Notes: generated by a model from the sequence alone, not told the origin. Shown: positions 24,590 to 34,794, counted from the first letter of the stretch. The stretch is DNA of 64,000 bases from Winogradskyella litoriviva (GCF_013249065.1 NZ_JABRWQ010000003.1:496001-560000); one strand, 5' to 3'. Translations and numbers: made by a program.

Positions 24590-26695
24590 TTAAATTTTTA
24601 CAAGTTTATATTGCCAAAATACACCTGAGCCTGCCTCAACCATTACATTAATAGTACTGCTATCAATAATAGTTATATCATATACTATAGACGCTGGCGC
24701 ATCAGCAGGATCAGCCAGTTCACCTGTATTATTAGCTTTTGCCAAACCAATATATGCACCTACTCCATTAATTGTAAGTGTACCTGCATCCAAATCAAGA
24801 TCATAGGTTGCAATTGCAGAACCATCATGAGGAGCTACTGGAGTTCCACATGAATCTCCTCCACCTTGCCAACCTTCTGTCCAAGTTTCAGCTCCTAAAA
24901 CATTGCTAAAACTGCCATCCGAACCAAAAACATATTGATCATCATAATAACATGCTCTGTCACCAACACAAACATCATCACAACTCCACCATGTAATATC
25001 TCCTGGTGCTGGACCAACACCTAAGGCACCAGCTTCAGGCGCTAATTGCCAAGAACCAGCTAGTGGCGAAGATACACCACCTTCTTTTGTGAAATTAAAT
25101 TGCCAGAATACTCCTGATCCTGCTTCAATATATACAGACATTTCTGTATCAAAGTTTGATAATGTAGCATTATAAGTTATTGATGCTGGTGCATCAGCTG
25201 GATTAGAAAGTTCTCCAGAATTATTTGCTTTTGGGATACCTAAAAATGCTCCTGTACCATTTAATGTAATTGTTCCAGCGCCTTCATCGTAAACAAATGT
25301 TGCAGCTCCTGAACCATCATGTGGTGCAACAGGAGTACCACAAGAATCACTTCCACCTTGCCAACCTTCAACCCAAGTATCTGCACCTAAAACATTACTA
25401 AAAGTACCATCTGCATTAAAAATATATTGGTCATCATAATAACAAGCTCTTTCTGTTACACAAGCGTCGTCACAATTCCACCATCCAATATCACCTACAG
25501 CTGGACCTACACCTAATGCTCCAGCAACTGAAGACAATTTCCATGTTCCAACAACACCGGTTGGTGTTCCAGAAGGCGCTTTCCAAAAATAAATGTTATC
25601 TACAAAAACGGTTCCTGCTGCCCAAGGTGTTCCTACTAATTTCATCTGAAAAATCTCTGAAACGGTTAATCCTTGATCCGTATAATCTGATACTGGAATC
25701 TCTATAGTTGTCCAACTATTAGGTGTTAATGCCTTCGTAATAGGTGCTTCTGTAACCGTACCTGATGCGTTATTGATAAGTGAAATTTCAATATCTGTTA
25801 CCGCATCTGCTGTCCAGACATCTAAATGTAAAAATTCCATGGCCGAAACATCAACAGAAGTATTATCTGCTAATGCAATCCCTTGGTAGCTTAAGTTAAT
25901 GTATTGTAACATTTCGTCACCACCTAAATCAAACAATGCCCAACCACTTCCTTGGCTAGCTTGTCCCCAATCTGGAAAATAATTTACATCTGGAACATCC
26001 GTATAAGAGCTACTAAAAATTGATATAACATCTGAGTCTGATCGAGAAGGTTGAACTGGAGCAGAAGTTAATGGTTGTAAAATAGCCGTAACTTCAAAGT
26101 CAACTTCTGTATAAGAAGTTGTTTCAATAGCTGCTCCCATTGCCGTAACCTCAATTGTGTAAAGTCCTGGCTCTTGGTAAATGTGCGAAACTGTCTCGTC
26201 AATATTGCCTGTTACTAGTTCGCTACCATCGCCAAAATCTACACTAAAACTTATAGCATTATCTGCTGAAGCTGTAACATTAACTTGTTTTGAGACTGCT
26301 TCATCATTCTCTATTGTCACCACTAAATTTTCTGGAGGATTGAAAGACACAACCAATTCTTTAGTGATTTCAGTTTCTAATCCTGTAGGACCAAAAGCAA
26401 CAACTGTTACTGTATAGGTTCCTTCAGCGTATGTATGAGTTGTGTTCTCTCCTTGATTTATATCTGCAGGATCGACTGTATCATCACCATAATAGATATT
26501 AAATCCTATTGCTCCTTCAGCGGTTGGTGTTATTGTTACCAAACCAGTATTATCTTGTGTTACCTCAAATAATGCTAATACGTTAGTCGGAGCGACTGCT
26601 GTATCAACAAAATCTGTACTGCTCTCATCCTGCACACAACTATTAATTAGTAGTATTACAAGACATAAACTAAATATATATTTTACTGTTTTCAT
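24590..26695 (-). CDS. SusE-position surface glycan-binding lipoprotein with PKD, CBM-like and duplicated Trp/Cys modules
   Basis: 701 residues, lipobox INSC (Cys20). Domain order: two PKD-like domains (about 35-118 and 120-203; second has SVDFGDG), a CBM-like jelly-roll (about 208-372, ending FVDNIYFW), then two copies of a 155-residue module (382-537 and 547-701) that are roughly two-thirds identical by eye. Each copy has four Cys (408, 412, 418, 452; 572, 576, 582, 616), a WW pair and a final GSGVFWQ strand. No catalytic residues are evident. Position between SusD and the GH16 fits a surface glycan-binding protein. Gaps of 11-12 bases show cotranscription. Confidence 0.85.
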   Translation of the reverse strand: MKTVKYIFSLCLVILLINSCVQDESSTDFVDTAVAPTNVLALFEVTQDNTGLVTITPTAEGAIGFNIYYGDDTVDPADINQGENTTHTYAEGTYTVTVVAFGPTGLETEITKELVVSFNPPENLVVTIENDEAVSKQVNVTASADNAISFSVDFGDGSELVTGNIDETVSHIYQEPGLYTIEVTAMGAAIETTSYTEVDFEVTAILQPLTSAPVQPSRSDSDVISIFSSSYTDVPDVNYFPDWGQASQGSGWALFDLGGDEMLQYINLSYQGIALADNTSVDVSAMEFLHLDVWTADAVTDIEISLINNASGTVTEAPITKALTPNSWTTIEIPVSDYTDQGLTVSEIFQMKLVGTPWAAGTVFVDNIYFWKAPSGTPTGVVGTWKLSSVAGALGVGPAVGDIGWWNCDDACVTERACYYDDQYIFNADGTFSNVLGADTWVEGWQGGSDSCGTPVAPHDGSGAATFVYDEGAGTITLNGTGAFLGIPKANNSGELSNPADAPASITYNATLSNFDTEMSVYIEAGSGVFWQFNFTKEGGVSSPLAGSWQLAPEAGALGVGPAPGDITWWSCDDVCVGDRACYYDDQYVFGSDGSFSNVLGAETWTEGWQGGGDSCGTPVAPHDGSAIATYDLDLDAGTLTINGVGAYIGLAKANNTGELADPADAPASIVYDITIIDSSTINVMVEAGSGVFWQYKLVKI
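24593..25057 (-). repeat. Second copy of the Trp/Cys-rich module (coding repeat)
   Basis: Encodes residues 547-701 of the SusE-position protein. It shares with the copy at 25085-25552 the segments AGALGVGPA, RACYYDDQY, SFSNVLGA or TFSNVLGA, SCGTPVAPHDGS and EAGSGVFWQ. A third, more diverged copy is in the adjacent GH16 gene. Confidence 0.85.
25085..25552 (-). repeat. First copy of the Trp/Cys-rich module (coding repeat)
   Basis: Encodes residues 382-537 of the SusE-position protein; partner of the copy at 24593-25057. Confidence 0.85.
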
Positions 26696-26707
26696 ATAAT
26701 TTTATTT

Positions 26708-28207
26708 TTAATATCCTTCGTTTTGAGATAAACCTGAAATTTCTATTTCTCTTTGAGGAATTGGAAAAAGACCTAATGTTGCTGAATTATAACCATAACT
26801 AGCTAAAACACTTGTTGCTTGCCCTGTTCTAACCAAATCGAAAAAACGATCACCTTCCATTGCTAATTCTAATCGTCTCTCATCCCATACTGCTTGTACA
26901 GTTGCAACCACTCTATGGTCTTGATCACCAAATGCTCTATCTCGTACCATATCTAAATATGTTTGGGCTGATGCTTGGTTAACTGAAGATGCTCTTAAGT
27001 TTGCTTCAGCTGCCATCAATAACACTTCTGAATAACGAATAGTACGTTGATTATTCTCATAATTTAATTCTACTTGGCCACTTGTTTCGCCTTTTCTAGG
27101 TAAGTATTTTTTGTTGTACAAACCTGTATTTTTATAAGGCGCTACTTGATAAGTAATATTTAAAGTTGGATTATCATTTGCATAAGCTTCAACATCAAAG
27201 GTTGTAGCTTCTTTTCTCTGATCACCATCTTCGTAAGCAGATGCCAAATCTTGTGTTGGTAAGTTAGTACTCCAACCTGCATTAAATGGCATATCAGCTG
27301 TTCCGCTAAATCCTCTTACACCACATTGTTGTACTGCATAATTTCCTTGACCTCTTGTCTGTCCTCCCCAATTATAATAAGGTTGTCCATTAGAATACTG
27401 AACTTCGTAAACAGATTCTGTACCATTTTCTCCCGATAGCAAAAAGATATTATCAAAATTTTCTACCAAACTGAATGGACCATTAACAACACTGTTAAGT
27501 ACAGGTACCGCTTCATCAAACTTTTCTTGATACAAATACACTTTACCTAATAATGCTTGAGCCGCATATTTAGTAATTCTTCCTTTTTGAGATTGTGCTG
27601 TAGGCAATACACTAATCGCCTGAATTAAATCTGCTTCAATTTGAGCATAAACATCTTCTTTTGGAGATCTTTCAAAAGTTCCAAAATCTGCTATACCTAA
27701 TTTATGGTCTGTAAACAAAACTACATCACCAAACATTTTTACCAAATTAAAATAATAAAAAGCTCTTAAAAAATGAACTTCGCCATAAAGAGCTTCTTTA
27801 CCATCAAAATCAACAGTTTCACCTAAAAGATTTACCTCTTTATAATCTGTTAAATAGTTGGTTCTATTTACGCCTTCATAGGCTGATTTCCATAAATCTT
27901 CTAATGTACTATTGTTAGGTAATATAGTGTAATCATCCATTTGTTGTAATGCTATTACATCTGAAGCATTTTCACCACCTGCTACTGCATTGTCTGAAGC
28001 AATATCTCCTATAACAATTATTTGGTTTAACCATTGTGTTGGCGTATAACAACTCACAACCATAGTTTGATAATCTGACTCTGTTTGTAAATAATCAATC
28101 TCGGTAACTTCGTATTCATCATGTGGATCAAAATCAACCACATCTGAACAACCTAAAAAGATTGAAAGTATGATGATTAACCCAATACTATTTTTTATAT
28201 TTTTCAT
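26708..28207 (-). CDS. susD: SusD/RagB-family nutrient-binding outer-membrane lipoprotein
   Basis: SusD proteins sit as lids on SusC transporters and capture the glycan at the cell surface. 499 residues, lipobox FLGC (Cys20). The N-terminal helical TPR-like half (LEDLWKSAYEGVNRTNYL, EVHFLRAFYYFNLVKMFGDV) and the C-terminal block with RYSEVLLMAAEANLR, DMVRDRAFGD and WDERRLELAMEGDRFFDLVRTG are standard SusD features. It lies 18 bases after SusC and 12 before the SusE-position gene, so the pair is cotranscribed. The ligand is inferred from the neighbouring enzymes to be laminarin-type glucan. Confidence 0.96.
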   Translation of the reverse strand: MKNIKNSIGLIIILSIFLGCSDVVDFDPHDEYEVTEIDYLQTESDYQTMVVSCYTPTQWLNQIIVIGDIASDNAVAGGENASDVIALQQMDDYTILPNNSTLEDLWKSAYEGVNRTNYLTDYKEVNLLGETVDFDGKEALYGEVHFLRAFYYFNLVKMFGDVVLFTDHKLGIADFGTFERSPKEDVYAQIEADLIQAISVLPTAQSQKGRITKYAAQALLGKVYLYQEKFDEAVPVLNSVVNGPFSLVENFDNIFLLSGENGTESVYEVQYSNGQPYYNWGGQTRGQGNYAVQQCGVRGFSGTADMPFNAGWSTNLPTQDLASAYEDGDQRKEATTFDVEAYANDNPTLNITYQVAPYKNTGLYNKKYLPRKGETSGQVELNYENNQRTIRYSEVLLMAAEANLRASSVNQASAQTYLDMVRDRAFGDQDHRVVATVQAVWDERRLELAMEGDRFFDLVRTGQATSVLASYGYNSATLGLFPIPQREIEISGLSQNEGY

Positions 28208-28225
28208 ACTATTTTATTTTAGATG

Positions 28226-31200
28226 TTAAAATTTTAGGTCTAACCCGATTAAAAATGTTCTTGCTTGAGGATAAGCACCTCTATCTATACCAGTATCTAA
28301 AGTACCTCCAGATATTTCAGGGTCGTAACCTGTATACTCTGTTAATGTTAACAAATTCTTAGCTTGAGCATATAGACGTACTTTACCGAAAACGGTATTA
28401 TATTTTTCTGGCAACGTGTACCCTATTATTAAACTTTTAATTTTTATAAAACTACCATCTTCAACATATCTATCTGATGGTCGTATATTGCTGTTTGTAT
28501 CTCCAAAAGTGTAACGCGGATTCTGAGCACTATTTGTTGTACCCTCACCAGTCCATCTATTTAAAATACTTCTATCTTTATTGGTGTATTGTGCATTACG
28601 TTCATAAGCTCTATATATATCATTTCCAACTGAAGCATAAGTAAACATACTTAAGTCGAAGTTTTTATATTCGAAACCTAAATTCCAACCAATTGTAAAC
28701 GTTGGGAATGGGTCACCGATTTTTGTTTTGTCATCATCATCAATAACACCATCATTATTAGTATCTACAAAACGAATATCACCAGGTTGAGCGCCGTCTT
28801 GTGTTGCATGGGCATCTATTTCTGATTGATTTTGAAATAAACCATTTGTTTCATAACCATAAAAATAACCAGGAGTAAATCCTTTTTCAAAACGTGTCAC
28901 ATCATGAGCCTGACCATTAAAATAAGAACCTCCAGATACAAATGCAGTACCATCGCTATTTGTTTCCGTTACTTTATTCTTAGAAGTTGTAAACGTAACT
29001 GACGTATTAAATTTAAAATCTTTGGCTCCAGTATTTTTGTAACCTAAAGTTAAATCTACACCCTTACTTTCTGTACTACCAATATTAGATGTAACAGGTT
29101 CTGATGTACCTGCGTATAATGATGGCGCATCAGTAAACAATAAACCATCAACTGACTTATAAAAATAATCAGCAGTTAAAGAGAAATTATTATTTATAAA
29201 ATTTGCATCAAAACCAATATTAAATTGTGTTTGTTCTTCCCAACTTAAGGTTGTGTTACTAAATGAATTTACAGTAGCACCTGATACAAATTCACTTCCA
29301 AAGGTATATCCATTACTATTTGCTGTAGAATTATAACTAGGTCCACCTACTGTTATACTAACATATTGAGGATCTACGTTTTCATTACCAACAGTACCAT
29401 AACTACCTCTTATCTTTAAGAAGTTAATAGCATCTAATTTGAAAAAATCTTCATTACTAATTACCCAACCCAATGAACCAGCATAGAAGTTAGCGAATTT
29501 ATTGTCTTCACCAAAGGCAATTGAACCATCTCGTCTTGCTGAAAAAGATGCTAAATATTTCCCTTCATAATCATAATTAATTCTACTAAAATAAGATACA
29601 TTTCTTCTTTCTAAATTCTGGTAACTATAACCTGTATAAGCATCTGTATTTAACTCGGTATTAATTCCTGTTGCGGCACTAATATCTGCCCAAGCCCAAG
29701 AATTATCTCTAACATCTTGTCTAGTAGTACCAAACCCATATCCTGTAGATTTACTTCTAGATATACCTAAAACTACATCGAAATTATGCTGATCATTTAT
29801 ATTAAAACCATAACTAGCAAAAGTTTCAAACGTATAATTAAAATTTGATACCGTACTTTCTGTAACGCTATTATGAAATGAAGGAATAACACTTGTTGTA
29901 CCATCTCCATTATCTACCTCTTGAGTTTTAACTGTTCCATCAGAATTATAATCACTAGATACATTATTAGGACCATAATACATTAATGGCGAAAAGCTTT
30001 TACCTACTTGATCCCATTTTGTATAACCAAAGCGAGAGGTAATTTTTAGATTGTCTAAAATATCATATTGTAACTCAAATTTACCGTACAATTTATCTCC
30101 GTTACTTTCATTATACGTTTGCTCTAATCTTTGAACAGGATTAAATATTTCTGACAGTAATAAATTACTATAGCCATAAGTAGCAAAGTCATTTGGATCG
30201 TCATTGTAAGGGGTAACCGTTGGATCAAAATTAATTGCATTACCTAGTATAGAGTTAAATGAATTCTCTGCAATACTTTTATTCTTAATATTTGCATAAC
30301 TAGAGTTTAGTATAAATTTTAACTTTGATGTTAATTGAAAATCAATATTTGCCGTAAAATTCAATCTATTAAAATTTGATTTATCTTCTCCTCCAACAAT
30401 ACCTCCTTGGCTTAAATAACCAGTAGATAAAAAATAACCCACTTTTTCGGTACCACCTCTAGCTGAAAGTGTATAAGAAGTTACACTTGCATCCTTAAAC
30501 ACCTCATCTTGCCAATCCGTACCACGACCTAAGGTTGAAATGTCTGGAAATATAATATTTCCACCAGAAGCAACACTACCTTCATTAATTATAGCAGCAT
30601 ATTCCGTAGCATTAAGAAGTCCAATCTTTCTATCTACAGACTGAATACCAGTATAGGTATTAAATGAAAATTCTGTTTTTTCCTTGTTTCTACCACCTTT
30701 AGTAGTAACAACAATAACACCATTACCACCTTTAACACCATAAATTGCTGTAGAAGCTGCATCTTTTAAAATGTTAAGTGATTCTATATCTGCAGAATTT
30801 ATAGAATTTAAATCATCTAAACTTTGAGGTACACCATCTATAATAACTACAGGATCTGTACCCGAGAAAGAAGGAATACCACGTACATTAACAGTTGGTT
30901 TACTACCCGGTGAACCACTTTGAATAACAGATACACCAGAAGCAGACCCTTGAAGTGCCTCTTCAACCCTGACAGGCTTTAACTTCTCAATTGATTCTGA
31001 TTTTACGGTAGAGATAGCACCAGAAACATTGGTAACTTTTTGCGTACCATAACCAATTACAACAACTTCACTTAAAGATTCTGCATCTTCCACAAGTGAA
31101 ATACTTAATGCATCATTGTTAACTATAGTAATTTCTTGGGTTACAAAACCAATATAAGAAATAACAACTACAGCGTTTAATGGCACATCTGTTAAAGTAA

Positions 31201-31375
31201 ATTCGCCATCAAAATTTGTTGATGCACCTTTAGATGTGTTTTTAACAACTACATTTACGCCAGGTAAGGGTTGTCCTGAAGAGGCCTCAATAACCGTTCC
31301 TGTAACATCTACATTTTGCCCAAACACTGCCATTGATAAAACAAATGTAATGAGCGTTAAGAATTTTATTTTCAT
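28226..31375 (-). CDS. susC: SusC/RagA-family TonB-dependent outer-membrane transporter
   Basis: A 1049-residue outer-membrane barrel that imports oligosaccharides with energy from TonB-ExbBD. Signal peptide 1-19 (ending AVFGQ), then a carboxypeptidase-regulatory-like domain (VTGTVIEASSGQPLPGVNVV, about 23-100), a plug domain (VRVEEALQGSASGVSVIQSG; IYGVKGGNGVIVVTTK) and the long barrel ending in ARTFLIGLDLKF with a terminal Phe. It is the first gene of the SusCD-GH16 operon. 248 bases separate it from the upstream regulator gene; no perfect -7 box is seen there, which would fit activator-dependent expression. Confidence 0.96.
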   Translation of the reverse strand: MKIKFLTLITFVLSMAVFGQNVDVTGTVIEASSGQPLPGVNVVVKNTSKGASTNFDGEFTLTDVPLNAVVVISYIGFVTQEITIVNNDALSISLVEDAESLSEVVVIGYGTQKVTNVSGAISTVKSESIEKLKPVRVEEALQGSASGVSVIQSGSPGSKPTVNVRGIPSFSGTDPVVIIDGVPQSLDDLNSINSADIESLNILKDAASTAIYGVKGGNGVIVVTTKGGRNKEKTEFSFNTYTGIQSVDRKIGLLNATEYAAIINEGSVASGGNIIFPDISTLGRGTDWQDEVFKDASVTSYTLSARGGTEKVGYFLSTGYLSQGGIVGGEDKSNFNRLNFTANIDFQLTSKLKFILNSSYANIKNKSIAENSFNSILGNAINFDPTVTPYNDDPNDFATYGYSNLLLSEIFNPVQRLEQTYNESNGDKLYGKFELQYDILDNLKITSRFGYTKWDQVGKSFSPLMYYGPNNVSSDYNSDGTVKTQEVDNGDGTTSVIPSFHNSVTESTVSNFNYTFETFASYGFNINDQHNFDVVLGISRSKSTGYGFGTTRQDVRDNSWAWADISAATGINTELNTDAYTGYSYQNLERRNVSYFSRINYDYEGKYLASFSARRDGSIAFGEDNKFANFYAGSLGWVISNEDFFKLDAINFLKIRGSYGTVGNENVDPQYVSITVGGPSYNSTANSNGYTFGSEFVSGATVNSFSNTTLSWEEQTQFNIGFDANFINNNFSLTADYFYKSVDGLLFTDAPSLYAGTSEPVTSNIGSTESKGVDLTLGYKNTGAKDFKFNTSVTFTTSKNKVTETNSDGTAFVSGGSYFNGQAHDVTRFEKGFTPGYFYGYETNGLFQNQSEIDAHATQDGAQPGDIRFVDTNNDGVIDDDDKTKIGDPFPTFTIGWNLGFEYKNFDLSMFTYASVGNDIYRAYERNAQYTNKDRSILNRWTGEGTTNSAQNPRYTFGDTNSNIRPSDRYVEDGSFIKIKSLIIGYTLPEKYNTVFGKVRLYAQAKNLLTLTEYTGYDPEISGGTLDTGIDRGAYPQARTFLIGLDLKF

Positions 31376-31623
31376 AATTTATTTAATTAGATACTGTAAT
31401 ATTAATTAAAAAGAATAATGAATTCTCAAAAAATAGCTATACAAAAAACATACAACGCAAAAAAAATCAATATAATTATCAAAAAACTACATATAATCCC
31501 TGTTTTTTATGGAATCCTCTAATTTAACGAACCCTTAACAATTGGCTTACATCTATCTGAAAATAATAGAAAAATAGGCTTTGTATGGGTAATGTTTGGG
31601 TGAATTTATTAACTGTATAGGTG

Positions 31624-34428
31624 TTATAGCTCTATTATGTAATTTGATAGGCTTTGGTGATGGTCTAATCCCAACTTTTTTCTTAAACGATAACGCTTAA
31701 CCTCTACACTTTTATGAGAAATATTAAGTAAAGGAGCAATCTCTTTAGAAGATAAATTTAATCTTAAGTAAGCACATAGTCTTAAGTCATTAGTTGTAAT
31801 AGCAGGATGAAGTGATTTAATACGCTTCATAAATTCTTTATCTACATTATTAAATGCTTTTTCAAACAATTCCCAATCACTGGTATTATTAATACTTGAG
31901 TTTATTGTTTTTATAACTTTGTTAACTTCCGTCAATGATTTACTTTTAGATAAATCGCTCTTAATGTTACTTAGTAGTTCATTTCGCTTTACTAGGTTCA
32001 TAGTGGCCATTCCTAACTCCCTATTTTTATTTTCAATATCTAATTGTAAATTTTTATTTTTGAATTGAATTAACTGACGTTGACTTTCTAATTGCTCCAA
32101 TTTCAATTGTCTTTCTTTCTTTTCAATAAGTTTACGCTGTTCTTTTTTGTAATGTTTTCTATTAAAATAATAAAGTATATAAATAAATAGCAAGGCAAAA
32201 ACGAAATAAGATACTATTGCCAATGGTTTGAGATACCATGGTTTTTCAATTACAAATTTATAAGCTATTGTATTATCTGAAATTAAACCGCCTGTTTTTG
32301 CCCTAGCTTCAAATGTGTATTCTCCGTAAGGTAAATTTTCAAATAAAATTTCACCACTATAAGACCATTCACTCCAATTATTATAAATTCCTAATAACCT
32401 ATATTGATATTTGGATCTTGCAAACTCGTCAAAGTTAGGCACACTATACTTAAATTGTATAGTATTATTTTTGTTTTCTAATTCAATAGATTCACTAGTA
32501 TCAATAAAAACAAACTCATTTTGCAAAGAGGTGAACATTGCTTCATTTAAGTATAATTGATGCGCGTCTTTATTAAACTTATTTGTATGGATAACGAGAT
32601 ACCCTTCTGTATTCCCAATTAAATAAGTGTCCTTTTCTAAGTGCAATACATTTTCAAAACCAGATTTCGTTTTACGAATTGTATTTGGAATTTCTATAAT
32701 ATTCAATTGCAATTCCTTGCCCAGTTTCCCTGGTTCAATATAAATAATTTCGTTTTTTGTGAAACCCCAAAGATTATTTTGTTTTTCATCGTTAATTAAT
32801 TTGCCAGAAATATATTTTTGTTCACTAAACAAATCACTTAAAAGACTATCTTTTTTAAAGGTATCAGAAATAGAATTGAAACGAAAAATGCCACCTTTAA
32901 AACTATAAAAAATAGAATCATTGAACGTTACTATACTAGATTTTATTCCTTTTTCTATACTTAGTTTTTCTTGATTTATCACTTTAGTATAAGAACTATC
33001 TAAACTTATTTTATAAACACCTTTATGCTCATGACTCACCAATATGGTATTTGCATTTAAAAACTCGAAATACCTAGAAGAAATATCAAATCCGTTAATC
33101 TTATTTCTTAATTTCCATTTATTATTTTGTTTTTCTAAAATATTTAGGCCTTTATAATTTCCCTGAAATAACAGGTTAGGTTTGCCGACTATTTTTTTTA
33201 TATTCCATGTTCCAATTTCTGTTGAAATTTGCTCAGCGACATTATTTTTTATGATAAATGTACCTCTATCGTGACCACAAAAAAGACTGCCATCGATGTA
33301 ATTTAAATACCACACTTGCCCTTGTGTGCCTTGTATAAATCTAAATTTCCCGTTACTATTCATTGGTTTAAAAAATAGACCTTGATTAGTTCCTAAGTAC
33401 AAATTTTCATCAACTTTTTCTGCAGCATAAACTGTACCTATAACCCCTTGCTCATCCTTGTAAACCTTATAAGGCGATTTTAAATTTAAAACATTAACAC
33501 CATTATCTAAACCTAACCAAACATTACCATCATTATCTTCTTTAATTGATAAGATTGTATTATTACTAAGTCCATTAGATTGGTCAATTCTTAGAATAAC
33601 TTTCCCTGTACTACTTAATTGAATAACTCCGTTAGAAATAGTACCGAGAATAAAACTACCATCTTTTAATCTAACACTACTATAAACACTGACATTAGCT
33701 AGTAAATCGTCGGCTTCAATATCCCATTTTGTTACAACATTGTTTTTAAATTTATAAAAACCATTCTCCCTTGTTTGCAGAAGTAATCCTTTTTCAATCT
33801 CATAAATATTAATTAACTCAATGTTACGTATAATTTCAGATTGAATTATTAATTGTGCCTTACCATTTACAATTTCCATAATTCCACTTCCGAATTTCTG
33901 AAAAAATATGGATTCATTTATTTCATTCACTTTATTAATTCTTAAATCAGAATCAATAATCTCAAAACTATCTTTTGATGTATTATAAATATAAATACTC
34001 TCAAAAGACTTAAATAAAACATAACCTTCAGTTTCTATAATATCCCAAAAATCTTCATCTTCCTTTATTGAAAATTCTCTATTTTCAGTAAGTGACTTAT
34101 AGACGAGTATATTGTATTGGTTCTTTGTCCAATAGCCAAATTCCATATAACCACCAGTATAAATCCTATCTCCAACAACTTTAACCGACCTTAAGATACC
34201 ATCATTTGGAGAATTATATAATTTCCAAGAAGCTCCATTATATTCTAATAAACCTTTATTATTTGCTATATAGATAAAATTATTTTCTCCTTGACTTATA
34301 GACCAGTTTTGATCTTCAGCACCATAATCTTGAGGTGTAAAAATTTGAATGGGTGGGAAAGCCTGAGAATGAGAAACAAGCGAAAAAACAATAAGAATCG
34401 TGTAGAGAAAGTATTTTATATAAATCAT
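31624..34428 (-). CDS. Membrane-spanning PUL regulator: beta-propeller sensor, Y_Y_Y domain, LuxR-type HTH
   Basis: 934 residues: signal peptide (to about 22), periplasmic two-bladed-repeat propeller region (about 25-640), a Y_Y_Y domain (about 650-728, with YQYRLLG and YGEYTFEARA), one membrane helix (about 735-755), a cytoplasmic coiled coil rich in Gln/Lys/Glu (about 760-815) and a C-terminal LuxR/GerE-like helix-turn-helix (about 875-930; LSSKEIAPLLNISHKSVEVKRYRLRKKLG). It has the sensor of hybrid two-component regulators but no histidine kinase or receiver, so it should act as a one-piece transmembrane transcription factor. It lies immediately upstream of susC, its likely target. Confidence 0.88.
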   Translation of the reverse strand: MIYIKYFLYTILIVFSLVSHSQAFPPIQIFTPQDYGAEDQNWSISQGENNFIYIANNKGLLEYNGASWKLYNSPNDGILRSVKVVGDRIYTGGYMEFGYWTKNQYNILVYKSLTENREFSIKEDEDFWDIIETEGYVLFKSFESIYIYNTSKDSFEIIDSDLRINKVNEINESIFFQKFGSGIMEIVNGKAQLIIQSEIIRNIELINIYEIEKGLLLQTRENGFYKFKNNVVTKWDIEADDLLANVSVYSSVRLKDGSFILGTISNGVIQLSSTGKVILRIDQSNGLSNNTILSIKEDNDGNVWLGLDNGVNVLNLKSPYKVYKDEQGVIGTVYAAEKVDENLYLGTNQGLFFKPMNSNGKFRFIQGTQGQVWYLNYIDGSLFCGHDRGTFIIKNNVAEQISTEIGTWNIKKIVGKPNLLFQGNYKGLNILEKQNNKWKLRNKINGFDISSRYFEFLNANTILVSHEHKGVYKISLDSSYTKVINQEKLSIEKGIKSSIVTFNDSIFYSFKGGIFRFNSISDTFKKDSLLSDLFSEQKYISGKLINDEKQNNLWGFTKNEIIYIEPGKLGKELQLNIIEIPNTIRKTKSGFENVLHLEKDTYLIGNTEGYLVIHTNKFNKDAHQLYLNEAMFTSLQNEFVFIDTSESIELENKNNTIQFKYSVPNFDEFARSKYQYRLLGIYNNWSEWSYSGEILFENLPYGEYTFEARAKTGGLISDNTIAYKFVIEKPWYLKPLAIVSYFVFALLFIYILYYFNRKHYKKEQRKLIEKKERQLKLEQLESQRQLIQFKNKNLQLDIENKNRELGMATMNLVKRNELLSNIKSDLSKSKSLTEVNKVIKTINSSINNTSDWELFEKAFNNVDKEFMKRIKSLHPAITTNDLRLCAYLRLNLSSKEIAPLLNISHKSVEVKRYRLRKKLGLDHHQSLSNYIIEL

Positions 34429-34794
34429 TGTTACTAAATTCCTGAAAGTCTATTTCATTTTAATTTATTTTTGAATAAAAATAAATTAAACCAAATGTTA
34501 AGGTACTAATATAGGTAAATAATAAGTTACAACCATTTCTGTATAGTACAAAAGCGTAGTTGTATAGTTTATCCCAGAACAATTATCCAATTTGCACAAG
34601 AGAATTCTACCCCTCTTCTCCTTTCCCTATATACTTTATGGTTAATAGAAGAATTAGCATTATAGAACTGTATAAAATCACAGTTGTAAATAATTTAATA
34701 ACAATAATCACAGATTAAAATAAAGGTTTTAATAATTCTATTTCTGATTGGAGAGAATCTTAAAAAAAGTAATTCAATTTTTTTTTAAAACCAA
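34429..34794. other. Intergenic region upstream of the PUL regulator
   Basis: About 366 bases with no supported gene. It contains a perfect 14-bp all-A/T inverted repeat (arms 34459-34472 and 34477-34490, loop GAAT) some 30 bases before the regulator start, and CAAATGTTA just beyond it, a TAnnnTTTG-like box on the minus strand with one extra base. The rest is AT-rich and featureless up to the tRNA terminator. Confidence 0.55.
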
